Source of the DNA: Atribacter laminatus
GTDB lineage: Bacteria > Atribacterota > Atribacteria > Atribacterales > Atribacteraceae
Direction: 5' to 3'
Length of the DNA stretch: 64,000 bases
Assembly: GCF_015775515.1 (NCBI RefSeq)
Contig: NZ_CP065383.1
Location: 2,108,001-2,172,000, forward strand
This document shows positions 26,879 to 35,870 of the stretch, in pieces. How positions within the stretch are numbered: position 1 is the stretch's first letter; every line of letters starts with the position of its first letter. The translations under genes and the position numbers were made by a program. The notes beneath the pieces were generated by a model. The model ran no database searches and was not told where the DNA came from. It saw only the letters and a program-made list of their open reading frames with translations.

Positions 26879-27832
26879 CTATTTTTGGTAAAGATGACAT
26901 TTCACTACAGTACCATCTAAAGAGGTATCTTCCGGTACTTGTTGCTTGCAGATTTCCATAACTTCCGGACAACGGCCGGAGAATTTACACCCCTTACGCA
27001 GATACTCTTCTTTTTCTTCCAAAAACTGAATGGCAGCTTTTTCTGGTATTTGGGGATCCGGTTGAGGAATGGATTCAATAAGGAGCTTGGTGTAAGGATG
27101 TTTCGGATTTTCCAGCACTTGATCAACCGGTCCGGTTTCAACGATATGCCCTCGAAACATAATGGCAATCCGGTCGCTGATATAGTAAGCCGTAGCCAGG
27201 TCGTGAGTGATGTAGATAACGCTCACTTGAAAGGAATCGCACATTTTTCGAAAAAGATTTACCACCGACATTCGCAAAGAAGCATCAACCATCGATACCG
27301 GCTCATCAGCAATGAGAAGCGAGGGATTGGTTAAAAGAGATCGAGCAATAGACGCTCGTTGCAGTTGTCCCCCAGAAAGTTCACCGGGATATTTTCCGGC
27401 AATATCGCAAAGAGATAAGCCAACTGCTTGGAGCTTTTCCTCAATTAACTCCTCAGTCTCTCTCTCATTCTTATCTAAATGGAAGTTTTGGATGGTTTCG
27501 AAGAAATAATCTTCAACTTTGCGCAGGGGGTTAAAAGTTTCGAAAGGATTTTGGAAGACAGCTTGAACCTTTTTAAACCAGGCTTTTTTATCTCTCAGCT
27601 CAACCAAATTTTGATCTTCATAAAGTAGCTCACCAGCGGTCGGATATTCAAATCCGAGAATCATTCGAGCAGTTGTCGTTTTTCCGCAGCCACTTTCTCC
27701 AGCCAGAGTGAAGATTTCAGCTGGTTGAATAGAAAAAGAAATCCGATCCACCGCGGTAATTTTCGTTCGAGAGAACAATCCTCCTAAGGAATAAATTTTG
27801 GTTAGATTTCGTGCTTTAAGAATTTCAGACAC
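26879..27832 (-). CDS. Opp/Dpp-type ABC transporter ATPase (OppF position)
   Basis: A 317-residue ATPase powering the permease pair upstream. Walker A is GESGCGKTTTARM (near residue 45), the signature is LSGGQLQRASIARSLL (near 155) and Walker B is LLIADEPVSMVDASLR (near 175). The C-terminal extension has four cysteines (C in KGCKFSGRCPEVMEICKQQ, then KCHLY), as in Opp/Dpp ATPases reported to carry an Fe-S cluster. Its start overlaps the end of the partner ATPase gene by 8 bases. Together with the beta-glucosidase next door, a sugar substrate is more likely than a peptide. Confidence 0.92.
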   Translation of the reverse strand: MSEILKARNLTKIYSLGGLFSRTKITAVDRISFSIQPAEIFTLAGESGCGKTTTARMILGFEYPTAGELLYEDQNLVELRDKKAWFKKVQAVFQNPFETFNPLRKVEDYFFETIQNFHLDKNERETEELIEEKLQAVGLSLCDIAGKYPGELSGGQLQRASIARSLLTNPSLLIADEPVSMVDASLRMSVVNLFRKMCDSFQVSVIYITHDLATAYYISDRIAIMFRGHIVETGPVDQVLENPKHPYTKLLIESIPQPDPQIPEKAAIQFLEEKEEYLRKGCKFSGRCPEVMEICKQQVPEDTSLDGTVVKCHLYQK

Positions 27833-28817
27833 TTGGTTCCCTCCTTAACCAGCAAGCAACTTTATGTTTATGAGTGCTGTTATTAAGAGCGGGCATCTTA
27901 TCTTGACAAAGATCAGAAACTTCAGGGCATCTTGGATGAAAAGGGCACCCCGATGGGGGATTGAGGAGAGAAGGAGGAGCACCGGGCACACTCTTTTTGC
28001 TTGATTTATCTCCTATCCGAGGAAGCGAGTTTATGAGAAACTGAGTATAGGGTTGGAGGGGATTAGAAAAAATTTCTTGAGTCGGACCCACCTCAACAAT
28101 TTTACCGGCATACATAATTGCCATACTTGTAGTGATATTGGCATGAATGCCCATGTCATGAGTAACTAGTACAAAGGTATTTTTGAGTTCTTTCTGGATA
28201 TCCCGCATAAGTTGGAGAACTGCTCTTTGGGCTACGACATCAAGAGCTGTGGTTGGTTCATCGGCCAGAATTACCTGAGGTTTCAGCAAGGTGGAAAGGG
28301 CAATAGCGATTCTTTGTCGCATTCCACCTGATAATTGATGGGGAAATGCATCTAAAATATGAGGAGAAAGACCTAATTGTTCGAGATGATGGCGAGCTAA
28401 GGAAAGAAGCTCGCGACCGGCTTTTCCTCGAACGTGACTTTCCAGAAAATCCAAATAGGTTACCTTTAGCTTTTTAACCGGATTAAAAACACTCATCGAT
28501 CCTTGGGGGATATAAGAGATATAAGTCCAACGCAACTCTCTTTTTTCTTTCCCGTTAAGAGTGAGTGCATTGATAAAATTGCCTTTAATCAAGTAACTTA
28601 CCTTTCCTTCAAACAACTGAAGGGGAGGTTCAATAGAAGCAAATAAGGCTTTGAGAAGTGTGGTTTTCCCGCAGCCGCTTTCTCCGGCAATACCATAAAT
28701 TTCATTTTCGGGTATACTTAGGGTCACGTCATTAACTGCTTTAACAGTTTTCTTTTTTCCCATGTATTCTAAAACATAAAAAGTCTGGAGTTTTTCAACT
28801 TCAACGATTCCCTTCAT
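27825..28817 (-). CDS. Opp/Dpp-type ABC transporter ATPase (OppD position)
   Basis: A 330-residue ATPase that forms the heterodimeric motor with the following gene. Walker A is GESGCGKTTLLKAL (near residue 44), the signature is LSGGMRQRIAIALSTL (near 163) and Walker B is VILADEPTTALDVVA (near 185). The C-terminal oligopeptide-HPY region carries GCPFHPRCPEVSDLCQDKMP and a final Cys, the four-cysteine pattern of the family. It starts immediately after the permease stop, so translation is coupled. Confidence 0.92.
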   Translation of the reverse strand: MKGIVEVEKLQTFYVLEYMGKKKTVKAVNDVTLSIPENEIYGIAGESGCGKTTLLKALFASIEPPLQLFEGKVSYLIKGNFINALTLNGKEKRELRWTYISYIPQGSMSVFNPVKKLKVTYLDFLESHVRGKAGRELLSLARHHLEQLGLSPHILDAFPHQLSGGMRQRIAIALSTLLKPQVILADEPTTALDVVAQRAVLQLMRDIQKELKNTFVLVTHDMGIHANITTSMAIMYAGKIVEVGPTQEIFSNPLQPYTQFLINSLPRIGDKSSKKSVPGAPPSLLNPPSGCPFHPRCPEVSDLCQDKMPALNNSTHKHKVACWLRREPSV

Positions 28818-29672
28818 TTATTTTGCTCCTATTCTTTGAATCCTCATCCTGGGATCTAAATATTCACTCACGCTGATTGAAAACCAGTAGAGAGCGACTA
28901 AAAGGAGGATGGTTAAAATAACCGGGGTTAGTATCCACCACCAGTGTCCGAGAAGAATGGCTTGATAGTTAATTGCCCACTGTAATGTCGTACCTAAGGT
29001 GGGAATATCTAAGCTGACCAAACCGAGGATCGCTAAAACAATTTCCATCCCGATAGCCCAGGCTATATTATTAATAAGTGTTGAGAAAATTAGAGGAATG
29101 GTTAAAGGGAGATATTCTTTGCTTACCAATGAAAGAGTACCATTTCCAGAAAGAACTGAAGTTAGGGTAAATTCTCGCTCACGAAGGCTTAAAACTTGAG
29201 ACCGAATGGTTCTTGCGTCCCATGCCCATCCGAAAAAAGCTAATAGGAGACCGGTACTCACTAAAGTTAAAGCTTCGCGCAATAACATAGCTACCAAAAC
29301 TAAAATTAGAAACAGAGGGATAACTAACAGTCCATCGGTGATTCCCATCAGCACTCGGTCGTAAATGCCCCCTTTGTATCCGGCTATGAACCCGACCATG
29401 ACTGCAATGACTCTCGAAATGAGTCCAGCAATAAGGGCAATTATAAGCGAATTACGTATGGCAAAAGTTGCCTCCCAAAAAACATCCTGGCCTTTAGAAT
29501 TGGTTCCCAGTAAATTGGACCAAGACGGAGCTTTATCCCGCGGAACCTGCAGCCACTCTATAGGGTCATAGGGTGAAAAAAATGAAGCTATGGCTAAAAA
29601 GGACAAAAAACAGATAAGGATAAAACCTACGGCAAATCGATAATCCTTGAAAAGGTCTTTTAAAACTCCCAT
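28818..29672 (-). CDS. Opp/Dpp-type ABC transporter permease (OppC position)
   Basis: A 284-residue inner-membrane permease. It has an N-terminal cytoplasmic stub and helix (VGFILICFLSFLAIASFF), followed by the OppC-N motif with LLGTNSKGQDVFW. Four or five further helices follow, including VIAVMVGFIAGYKGGIYDRV with the conserved DRVLM segment. It lies 10 bp after its partner permease gene and ends where the first ATPase begins. Confidence 0.92.
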   Translation of the reverse strand: MGVLKDLFKDYRFAVGFILICFLSFLAIASFFSPYDPIEWLQVPRDKAPSWSNLLGTNSKGQDVFWEATFAIRNSLIIALIAGLISRVIAVMVGFIAGYKGGIYDRVLMGITDGLLVIPLFLILVLVAMLLREALTLVSTGLLLAFFGWAWDARTIRSQVLSLREREFTLTSVLSGNGTLSLVSKEYLPLTIPLIFSTLINNIAWAIGMEIVLAILGLVSLDIPTLGTTLQWAINYQAILLGHWWWILTPVILTILLLVALYWFSISVSEYLDPRMRIQRIGAK

Positions 29673-29682
29673 ATTTTACCAC

Positions 29683-30687
29683 CTATTTATGTCGGATTCT
29701 TGGATCGAACAATGGATAGAAGAGATCTAAAATTAAAACCGCTGTAGTGATAGTGAGAATAGAAAGAACGGTAATCCCCATAACCAGATTATAATCGCCA
29801 CGGGTTACTCCCCGGTAAAGGAGCAAACCGATTCCTGGATAGGAAAACACCATTTCAACGATCAAAACTCCGCTAAATACTTGCCCCAAAGCTAAGGCCA
29901 ACTGGGTAATTTGTGGTAACATGGCGTTTCGTAATACATAACGATAAATGATAAATCTTTCTTTTACCCCTCCGGTTTGAGCATATTGAACATAATCTTC
30001 TCTTTTTACATTTTGAACCAGGAGTTTCATTTGTTGAAACCAGACAGCACCGCCAAGAATGACCAGAGTCAACGCCGGAAGAAAAGAATAACGCAGTATG
30101 GTCATAATGAATCTCCAGTTCAGAACAGTTCTCCTTCCTAACATCATTCCACCAACCGGAAAAAGCTGCCAAACGTAGCCAAAAAGAATGAGCACAATAA
30201 TACCAAATATGTAATGAGGAACAGGTCTGACAATCATGATGAGAGCATCTATAATTTTAGACCAGTTTTTACGAGAAAAATATCCGGCAATACCCCCTAA
30301 TATGTTTCCCAATATCCATGATATGAGGGTTGAAGTGGCGAAAAGTCCAATAGTCCAAGGAAGATAGGTTTTGAGGAGTTCAGAAACTGGAGTAGGGAAT
30401 TGGAAAAAAGAAGGACCGAAATCTAAGGCAAATACTCTTTTCCAGGTAGTTACATATTGTTGGAAGAGAGTCCCTTCTAAACCATAGAGTTCCTTGAGAG
30501 TTCCCATAAGGCTGTCTACTGCTGTTGGGTCTAAGGAGGATCCTTGAGATTGAATTTGGGCGATCATTTCTAAAACCGGATCTTGGCCGGTTAAACGGGG
30601 TATAAAAAACACTGCTGTGATTCCGCAAAAAATAACTACTATATATTGAATTATCCTTGGGATCAAATAATCTCTGAAAAATCTCAT
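29683..30687 (-). CDS. Opp/Dpp-type ABC transporter permease (OppB position)
   Basis: A 334-residue inner-membrane permease. Helix 1 is IIQYIVVIFCGITAVFFIPR. The middle has the helix group TSTLISWILGNILGGIAGYF, and the C-terminal part contains VLIVEMVFSYPGIGLLLYRG, a signature of this permease group. It is the first gene after the intercistronic hairpin that follows the binding-protein gene. Confidence 0.92.
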   Translation of the reverse strand: MRFFRDYLIPRIIQYIVVIFCGITAVFFIPRLTGQDPVLEMIAQIQSQGSSLDPTAVDSLMGTLKELYGLEGTLFQQYVTTWKRVFALDFGPSFFQFPTPVSELLKTYLPWTIGLFATSTLISWILGNILGGIAGYFSRKNWSKIIDALIMIVRPVPHYIFGIIVLILFGYVWQLFPVGGMMLGRRTVLNWRFIMTILRYSFLPALTLVILGGAVWFQQMKLLVQNVKREDYVQYAQTGGVKERFIIYRYVLRNAMLPQITQLALALGQVFSGVLIVEMVFSYPGIGLLLYRGVTRGDYNLVMGITVLSILTITTAVLILDLFYPLFDPRIRHK

Positions 30688-30702
30688 GATTTACCCCCTG
30701 AT

Positions 30703-30736
30703 GAGATACCCTGGTGAATTATCACCAGGGTATCTC
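30703..30736 (-). other. Intercistronic stem-loop after binding-protein gene
   Basis: A perfect 14-bp stem GAGATACCCTGGTG (30703-30716) with CACCAGGGTATCTC (30723-30736) around a 6-base loop, between the binding-protein stop and the first permease start. On the minus strand no T-run follows. It probably limits read-through or protects the upstream mRNA so that more binding protein than permease is made. Confidence 0.8.
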
Positions 30737-30749
30737 GAAGCAATTGGTA

Positions 30750-32645
30750 TTATTTTTTCTTCAACAATGGAAGCATGTATTTAAGATTTGGCCAATGGTG
30801 ATAGGGTTGACTATAGGGATTTTCTGCTCCTGGCCAGTTTACCCAATAGGTTTCATCCCAGGCAACAGCACCACAATAACCATAAGTTGGAATAGTTGGC
30901 ATTTCTTCGACTAAGATTTTTAAAGCTTCAATTCCTAATTCAACAGTTTCCTCAACGGCAGCAAATGGATCGGTTTTTTCCAGCTTTTCAATGATTTCAT
31001 CTAAAACCGGGTTGCACCATCGGGCTGCTCCACCGGGGCCAAGTGCTACTGGTTCTCCAATAGGAGTGAGAAGACGTGAATGCCAGGGGTCAAAGGTTCG
31101 AGAAAGGTCAACGCCAGCACCCCAAGGTTCAGCAGCCGGCCATTGTGTGGAAACATCAAACTCACCATTAAGGACCAAAGTGTTGAAAGCTTCAGTTGGT
31201 CCTGCTGAAGCGTCAATTCCGAACTTCCTCCATTGTTCAGCAGCAGCATTAGCATTTTTCAACTGATGATGAGTAGGACTGGGGTCAGAGAGAAGGTTAA
31301 TTTTCCATGGAGATCCATCGGGCAAAAGCCATTTTCCGTCTTCACCCTTGGTAAAACCATTTTTCTTGAGTAATTTTTCAGCAACATCGGGAGCGTACTT
31401 CCACCATCCTATGCCAAATAATTCTTGTATTTTGGCTGGATCATCCGGTATTGGATAGCCTCTTTCTTTAGCGGCTTCTACGATTCGATTGGGAACATCA
31501 GGATCGTAGGGTTTGAAAGTTTCTCCATTGCCTAAATCAAGTTCGAAATCTTTCAACCAATCCTGCATTGGGATAAAGAAAGCTTCTAGATAAGCAGGAA
31601 CTGGAGGGAGATGAAGGTTGCTGACTGGTGCCATTAAGTCGAATGCAATCGCCATATATTCAACAATGTCAATTGACAAGGTTAAAGCCCAACGCACCTC
31701 TTTATTGTCATAGGGTGGTACCATGTTGTTGAACATTATCCCAGTAATGCAAGGGTCAATGTTGACTACCCAAGGCCAATCTCTTCTCCAACCACGGGCA
31801 GCGTCACTTTTATCTAAAACAGCACGCAGACCTTCTGGAGTGTGTTGAGCCATGTCTATTTCATGACGAAGTTGGGAAAGAATCTTTCCTTCTTCGCTTT
31901 CAAACCATTGGAAGAGAACGTATTTCGGTTGAGGCTCTCCAAAAAGTTTTCCAGTTGGTGTTTTGTCCCAATCTTCTCTTCTTTCCCAGAGTGTCCAGAA
32001 TCCAGCTGGATCATAATCAAACAATACATAGGGACCATTGCCCACCGGAGGATTGTATTCAAAGGTCAACTGGTCTTCAACATTTTCGAAAATATGCTTC
32101 GGCATGATCCGGAGGCATCCCCAACGATCTAAGAAGTGGGTATGGAAACGAGAATTTGGAATTTTAAGGTCCACAACCACAGTAAGGTCGTCGGATTTAG
32201 AAACCTTATCAACATACTGGGCCATTGGTCCGTGGTAGAGGAGCCCTTGAGTGTTAATGTGGATGTCAATGGTAAAAATAACGTCATCGGCAGTGACCGG
32301 AGCTCCATCGCTCCAGGTGCAACCTTCACGCAAATTGATGGTCATCTGGGTGAAATCATCATTATAAACCGGAAGACCGGCTGCCATACCAGAAATGATT
32401 TCTCCAGTGGCGTAATCAACTGTCCACAGTGGATCGAGGAGCAGCTGTTGGATTCCACGATCCTGGTTTCTCCAACCAGCCCAGAGATTAAAGTTATTGG
32501 GCATTCCAACCCGACCGGTTAATTGGTCTACAACTAAGGTTTCTCCTCGATTAATTCCTGCTGGAAGTTGTGCAGAGGCAACGAAAGACACAAGCAAAAG
32601 CAAGCCTAAAACCAATGATAACCATTTTCCCCACCTATACTTCAT
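30750..32645 (-). CDS. ABC transporter substrate-binding protein, family 5
   Basis: A 631-residue family 5 solute-binding protein (oligopeptide/nickel/beta-glucoside type). The signal peptide is WLSLVLGLLLLVSFVASA with cleavage before QLP. The family 5 pattern is visible as MTINLREGCTWSDGAPVTAD (near residue 105) and a long second lobe ending with AWDETYWVNWPGAENPY. Many aromatic residues in the mature chain fit a carbohydrate-binding cleft. It has a GGAGGAAA ribosome site. With lacI upstream and a GH3 gene downstream it probably binds beta-linked oligosaccharides; this is inference from context. Confidence 0.9.
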   Translation of the reverse strand: MKYRWGKWLSLVLGLLLLVSFVASAQLPAGINRGETLVVDQLTGRVGMPNNFNLWAGWRNQDRGIQQLLLDPLWTVDYATGEIISGMAAGLPVYNDDFTQMTINLREGCTWSDGAPVTADDVIFTIDIHINTQGLLYHGPMAQYVDKVSKSDDLTVVVDLKIPNSRFHTHFLDRWGCLRIMPKHIFENVEDQLTFEYNPPVGNGPYVLFDYDPAGFWTLWERREDWDKTPTGKLFGEPQPKYVLFQWFESEEGKILSQLRHEIDMAQHTPEGLRAVLDKSDAARGWRRDWPWVVNIDPCITGIMFNNMVPPYDNKEVRWALTLSIDIVEYMAIAFDLMAPVSNLHLPPVPAYLEAFFIPMQDWLKDFELDLGNGETFKPYDPDVPNRIVEAAKERGYPIPDDPAKIQELFGIGWWKYAPDVAEKLLKKNGFTKGEDGKWLLPDGSPWKINLLSDPSPTHHQLKNANAAAEQWRKFGIDASAGPTEAFNTLVLNGEFDVSTQWPAAEPWGAGVDLSRTFDPWHSRLLTPIGEPVALGPGGAARWCNPVLDEIIEKLEKTDPFAAVEETVELGIEALKILVEEMPTIPTYGYCGAVAWDETYWVNWPGAENPYSQPYHHWPNLKYMLPLLKKK

Positions 32646-32782
32646 TAAACTTTCCTCCTTTATATTTAATTAACAGCCTCCAAAATAATTTATTTTTAAC
32701 ACGGTTTGCTTTAATTCCTGTAAATCTATGAATATCCCCTGAAAGATCGAAAAAAATTATGGAAATTCTACAATAATTATTA

Positions 32783-33811
32783 TTAAGTTTTTTGATTTAG
32801 ATTATCCCAGGTATCCAATCGACAAGGTAAAATAACCTTTCTTCTATCGCCTCCTTTAATGTTTTCTATAAGCATGGTTGCTGCCAATTTTCCCAATTCT
32901 TCAAGCGGTTGCTCAACAGTTGGAAGAGGTGGATCAGTATATTTCACCGCTTCAATTCCATCAAACCCGACAATGTCTAAATCTTGAGGAACATTTAAGC
33001 CATTTTCTTTAGCAGCTTGAAGCGCTCCAATAGCCATTTTATCGTTCGCAGCATATATAGCAGTTGGATAAGGTTTTTTTTCGAGAAGTCTTTCCATGGC
33101 TGTTCTTCCGCTGAGACGTCGGAAGTTACCTTCTATAATATACTCTTTTTTTAAGGAAATTTCATTTTCAAGGAGAGTGTCGACATAGGCCCTATAACGT
33201 TCTTGCGCATGGAGATGATCCATCGGACCGCGTATATGGGCAATACGTCGGTGTCCCTTTTTAATTAAATAATTGATGGCTTCTTTGGTACCCCCATAAT
33301 GATCAATGTCTATGTAACTTACTCCTTCGCCATCAACTTTCTGATTAACGATAACAAAGGGGAAGTTTTCCTTCACAAGATCGCCAACCTCGGAATAGGA
33401 AATTGGCCAATGAGAAAGAATAATCAGTCCTTCAAATAAGCGGTTATGAGCAATATCCAAGAAAGCGGTTCTCTTATCTAAGGGATGTCCATTATAGAAT
33501 TCGCCCTTGACTACCATCTGGAGATAAAATTCCTGATAGGATACTGCAGTAAGGAGACTGTTAATCAATTCCCCATAAAAGGCAGAAAGTTTACCTTGTT
33601 CTTTTATAAAGGCACAGAGAAGGACGGTATTAGTTTTCCCTTTGATCAAACTTCGAGCTAGGATATTGGGACGATAGCCGAGCTTTTGTGCAGCATCTAA
33701 AACCTTTAGTCTTGATTTCTCGGAGACTCCTTTTTGATTATTTAACACTAAAGAAGCCGTAGCAAGTGATACTCCAGCTAATTTTGATACATCTTTTAAG
33801 GTAACCGACAT
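32783..33811 (-). CDS. LacI family transcriptional regulator
   Basis: A 342-residue regulator with the N-terminal HTH (TLKDVSKLAGVSLATASLVL) and hinge (KLGYRPNILARSL). The effector domain includes FPFVIVNQKVDGEGVSYIDI, AIYAANDKMAIGALQAAKEN and LDIVGFDGIEAVKYTDPPLP. It is the promoter-proximal gene of the operon, 137 bp ahead of the binding-protein gene. A palindromic operator lies 7 bp upstream of its own start, so it probably represses itself and the transport operon until an oligosaccharide inducer binds. Confidence 0.93.
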   Translation of the reverse strand: MSVTLKDVSKLAGVSLATASLVLNNQKGVSEKSRLKVLDAAQKLGYRPNILARSLIKGKTNTVLLCAFIKEQGKLSAFYGELINSLLTAVSYQEFYLQMVVKGEFYNGHPLDKRTAFLDIAHNRLFEGLIILSHWPISYSEVGDLVKENFPFVIVNQKVDGEGVSYIDIDHYGGTKEAINYLIKKGHRRIAHIRGPMDHLHAQERYRAYVDTLLENEISLKKEYIIEGNFRRLSGRTAMERLLEKKPYPTAIYAANDKMAIGALQAAKENGLNVPQDLDIVGFDGIEAVKYTDPPLPTVEQPLEELGKLAATMLIENIKGGDRRKVILPCRLDTWDNLNQKT

Positions 33812-33818
33812 TATACAC

Positions 33819-33871
33819 CTAAAACGTTTTAGATTTTCTCTTATTCTAATTTTTTATTATAGTTATGTCAA
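33819..33871 (-). promoter_or_regulatory. Promoter plus LacI-type operator for the lacI-opp-GH3 operon
   Basis: On the minus strand TTGACA (33866-33871), a 17-base spacer and TAGAAT (33843-33848) form a strong sigma70-type promoter. A perfect palindrome CTAAAACGTTTTAG centred on CG lies at 33819-33832, about where the first transcribed bases fall, and reaches the weak ribosome site. The position predicts steric repression. Confidence 0.8.
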
Positions 33872-34001
33872 GAAATATATTTCAATATTCAAGTAATTTT
33901 TTTCTTTAAATATTAAAATTTTATTCAAGAATGGAAATTTTTGAGATATTATAAATAGGAGAAATTTGGAAAGTAAAAAATTCTTCGAAGAGGGGGCTAA
34001 A

Positions 34002-35747
34002 ATGATCTCATTCAAAAAGCAATTGCTATTATCAATGATTTATACTTTTATTCTAGTATTGTTATTTCAGTCAACAGCTTTATCTTGTACAACTTTGATT
34101 GTCACTCCAGGCGCCACTATAGATGGTTCAATGCTGGTTGCTCATTCCGATGATAACCATCTTATCGACCAGAGGATTATTTATGTGCCAGCCATGGATC
34201 ACCAAGAGGGTGAACTCCGACCAGTTTATTGCTCAGCAGCGGCAATCGATGAATTTCCACAATATGCCAGTTTTTTTTATCCTCGGATCAATGCAACTGA
34301 TCGTGGGCCAGGATACAATACCCCCGGGTTTCCTCAATCAATTCCTTTGGGATATATTCCTCAAGTCGCCCATACCTATGCTTACTTTGACGGTTCATAC
34401 GGCATTATGAATGAAAATCAGCTCATGTTTGGAGAATGCACCGACGGAGCAAAAGTACAGCTTGATCCAAAACCGGAAAAACTGATATTTTATTCTTCAG
34501 AATTATCACGTGTTGCACTGGAACGCTGCAAAACCGCTCGAGAAGCGGTTGAGCTTATGGGAAAACTAATCGATGAATACGGATATTACGGTACTGGAGA
34601 AACCTTGCCAGTAGCTGATCCCAAAGAAGCCTGGGTCATGGAAATGGCTCCTTCACCAGATGAAACCGGTGGGTTATGGGTTGCAAAAAAAGTGCCCGAC
34701 GGTGAAATCTTTGTTGCTGCAAATCAGTTTCGTATTCGAGAGATCGATCCAGATGATCCTGATATTCTTTTTTCATCCAATTTATTTGAAATAGCCGAAA
34801 AACATGGCTGGTGGAAAGCGGCCGATGGCCATCTTGATTGGTTGAAAACCGTGAGCCTTGGTGAATATAATCATCCCTATTATTCCTTGCGCCGGGTATG
34901 GCGGCTTTTTTCAATGGTTGCACCCTCTCGTGAGTTTTCTCCCTGGGTTGAGGATGGCTTTACTCGGGATTATCCTTTTTCAATTCAACCCGATCAAAAG
35001 CTCAGCGTAAGAGATGTAATGATGCTGATGCGGGATCATTATGAAGGAACCGAGTTTGACCTGACCAAAGGAATCGCAGCCGGACCCTTTGGGAATCCCA
35101 GCCGTTGCTACGGACCGAATGATGGACAAGGTGATGTTGGAAACCCAAATAGGGAGTTGCTCGGAGCCTGGGAAAGACCAATATCGGTATTTTATTGCGG
35201 TTATTCCACTATTTGTCAAGGGAAAGCCGACCTTCCTGATCCAATCGGAGGGATTTTATGGGTCGGTTTGGATAAGCCTTCTGAAACATTATTTATTCCC
35301 TTTTTTGCTGGAGTTCAATCCCTTCCTCTATCTTTCTCTCAGGTCGATACTGCACAATTTAGCCGGGACAGTGCCTGGTGGGCTTTCAATTTCGTTTCCA
35401 ATTGGGCAAATTTAAATTATAAAGCAATGCGAGCTGATATCGCCCTCATGCAGGATAAATATGAGTTAAAGATGCTGGAACTTTTACCAGTAGTTCAAAA
35501 GACAGCGCTGGAAATCTATCAATCGAATCCGGATTTGGCTCGGGAATATCTTACCAATTATTCAACACAAAACGCCGAATTTTTGGTAAAAGAATGGTGG
35601 AACTTTGCCGACCAACTCATCGTCCGCTATGACGACGGTATGTTTAGCGAACCTAAAAAAATGGCCCAACAAGTGGGTTATCCTCAGGAATGGTTGGATC
35701 TTACCGATTGGTCGCAAGGCCCAATAACTTATAAAAAAAGGAATTAA
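34002..35747 (+). CDS. Secreted C69 family dipeptidase
   Basis: About 581 residues. Signal peptide LLLSMIYTFILVLLFQSTALS is followed directly by CTTLIVTPGATIDGSMLVAH, the N-terminal-nucleophile start of C69 dipeptidases. The cysteine becomes the catalytic residue once the leader is removed. Later family segments include FGECTDGAKVQLDP, GETLPVADPKEAWVMEMAPS and FVAANQFRIREIDPDDPD. It is expected to cleave dipeptides outside the cytoplasm. The ATG at 34002 has GAGGGGG before it. A TTG at 33966 with AGGAG would add 12 residues. It is transcribed divergently from lacI and ends at a clear terminator, so it is probably monocistronic. Confidence 0.88.
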   Translation: MISFKKQLLLSMIYTFILVLLFQSTALSCTTLIVTPGATIDGSMLVAHSDDNHLIDQRIIYVPAMDHQEGELRPVYCSAAAIDEFPQYASFFYPRINATDRGPGYNTPGFPQSIPLGYIPQVAHTYAYFDGSYGIMNENQLMFGECTDGAKVQLDPKPEKLIFYSSELSRVALERCKTAREAVELMGKLIDEYGYYGTGETLPVADPKEAWVMEMAPSPDETGGLWVAKKVPDGEIFVAANQFRIREIDPDDPDILFSSNLFEIAEKHGWWKAADGHLDWLKTVSLGEYNHPYYSLRRVWRLFSMVAPSREFSPWVEDGFTRDYPFSIQPDQKLSVRDVMMLMRDHYEGTEFDLTKGIAAGPFGNPSRCYGPNDGQGDVGNPNRELLGAWERPISVFYCGYSTICQGKADLPDPIGGILWVGLDKPSETLFIPFFAGVQSLPLSFSQVDTAQFSRDSAWWAFNFVSNWANLNYKAMRADIALMQDKYELKMLELLPVVQKTALEIYQSNPDLAREYLTNYSTQNAEFLVKEWWNFADQLIVRYDDGMFSEPKKMAQQVGYPQEWLDLTDWSQGPITYKKRN

Positions 35748-35751
35748 TTAG

Positions 35752-35788
35752 TTGATTGGGCACAACTTATTGTGCCCAATCAATTTTT
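35752..35788 (+). terminator. Rho-independent terminator after C69 gene
   Basis: A 13-bp stem TTGATTGGGCACA (35752-35764) with TGTGCCCAATCAA (35771-35783), a 6-base loop and TTTTT directly after. The stem begins 4 bases past the dipeptidase stop. Confidence 0.9.
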
Positions 35789-35870
35789 AACCTATGGTAT
35801 ATTTTTATTTAATAATTCCACAAATGAGCTTAAGGATAAACAGATACATTGTTTCGAAACACCAAATTAG

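Noticed and set aside
26879-32645. Ordinary oligopeptide permease assignment
   Set aside because: The family is right, but LacI control and the GH3 gene in the same operon favour a sugar substrate, so opp/dpp gene symbols were not assigned.
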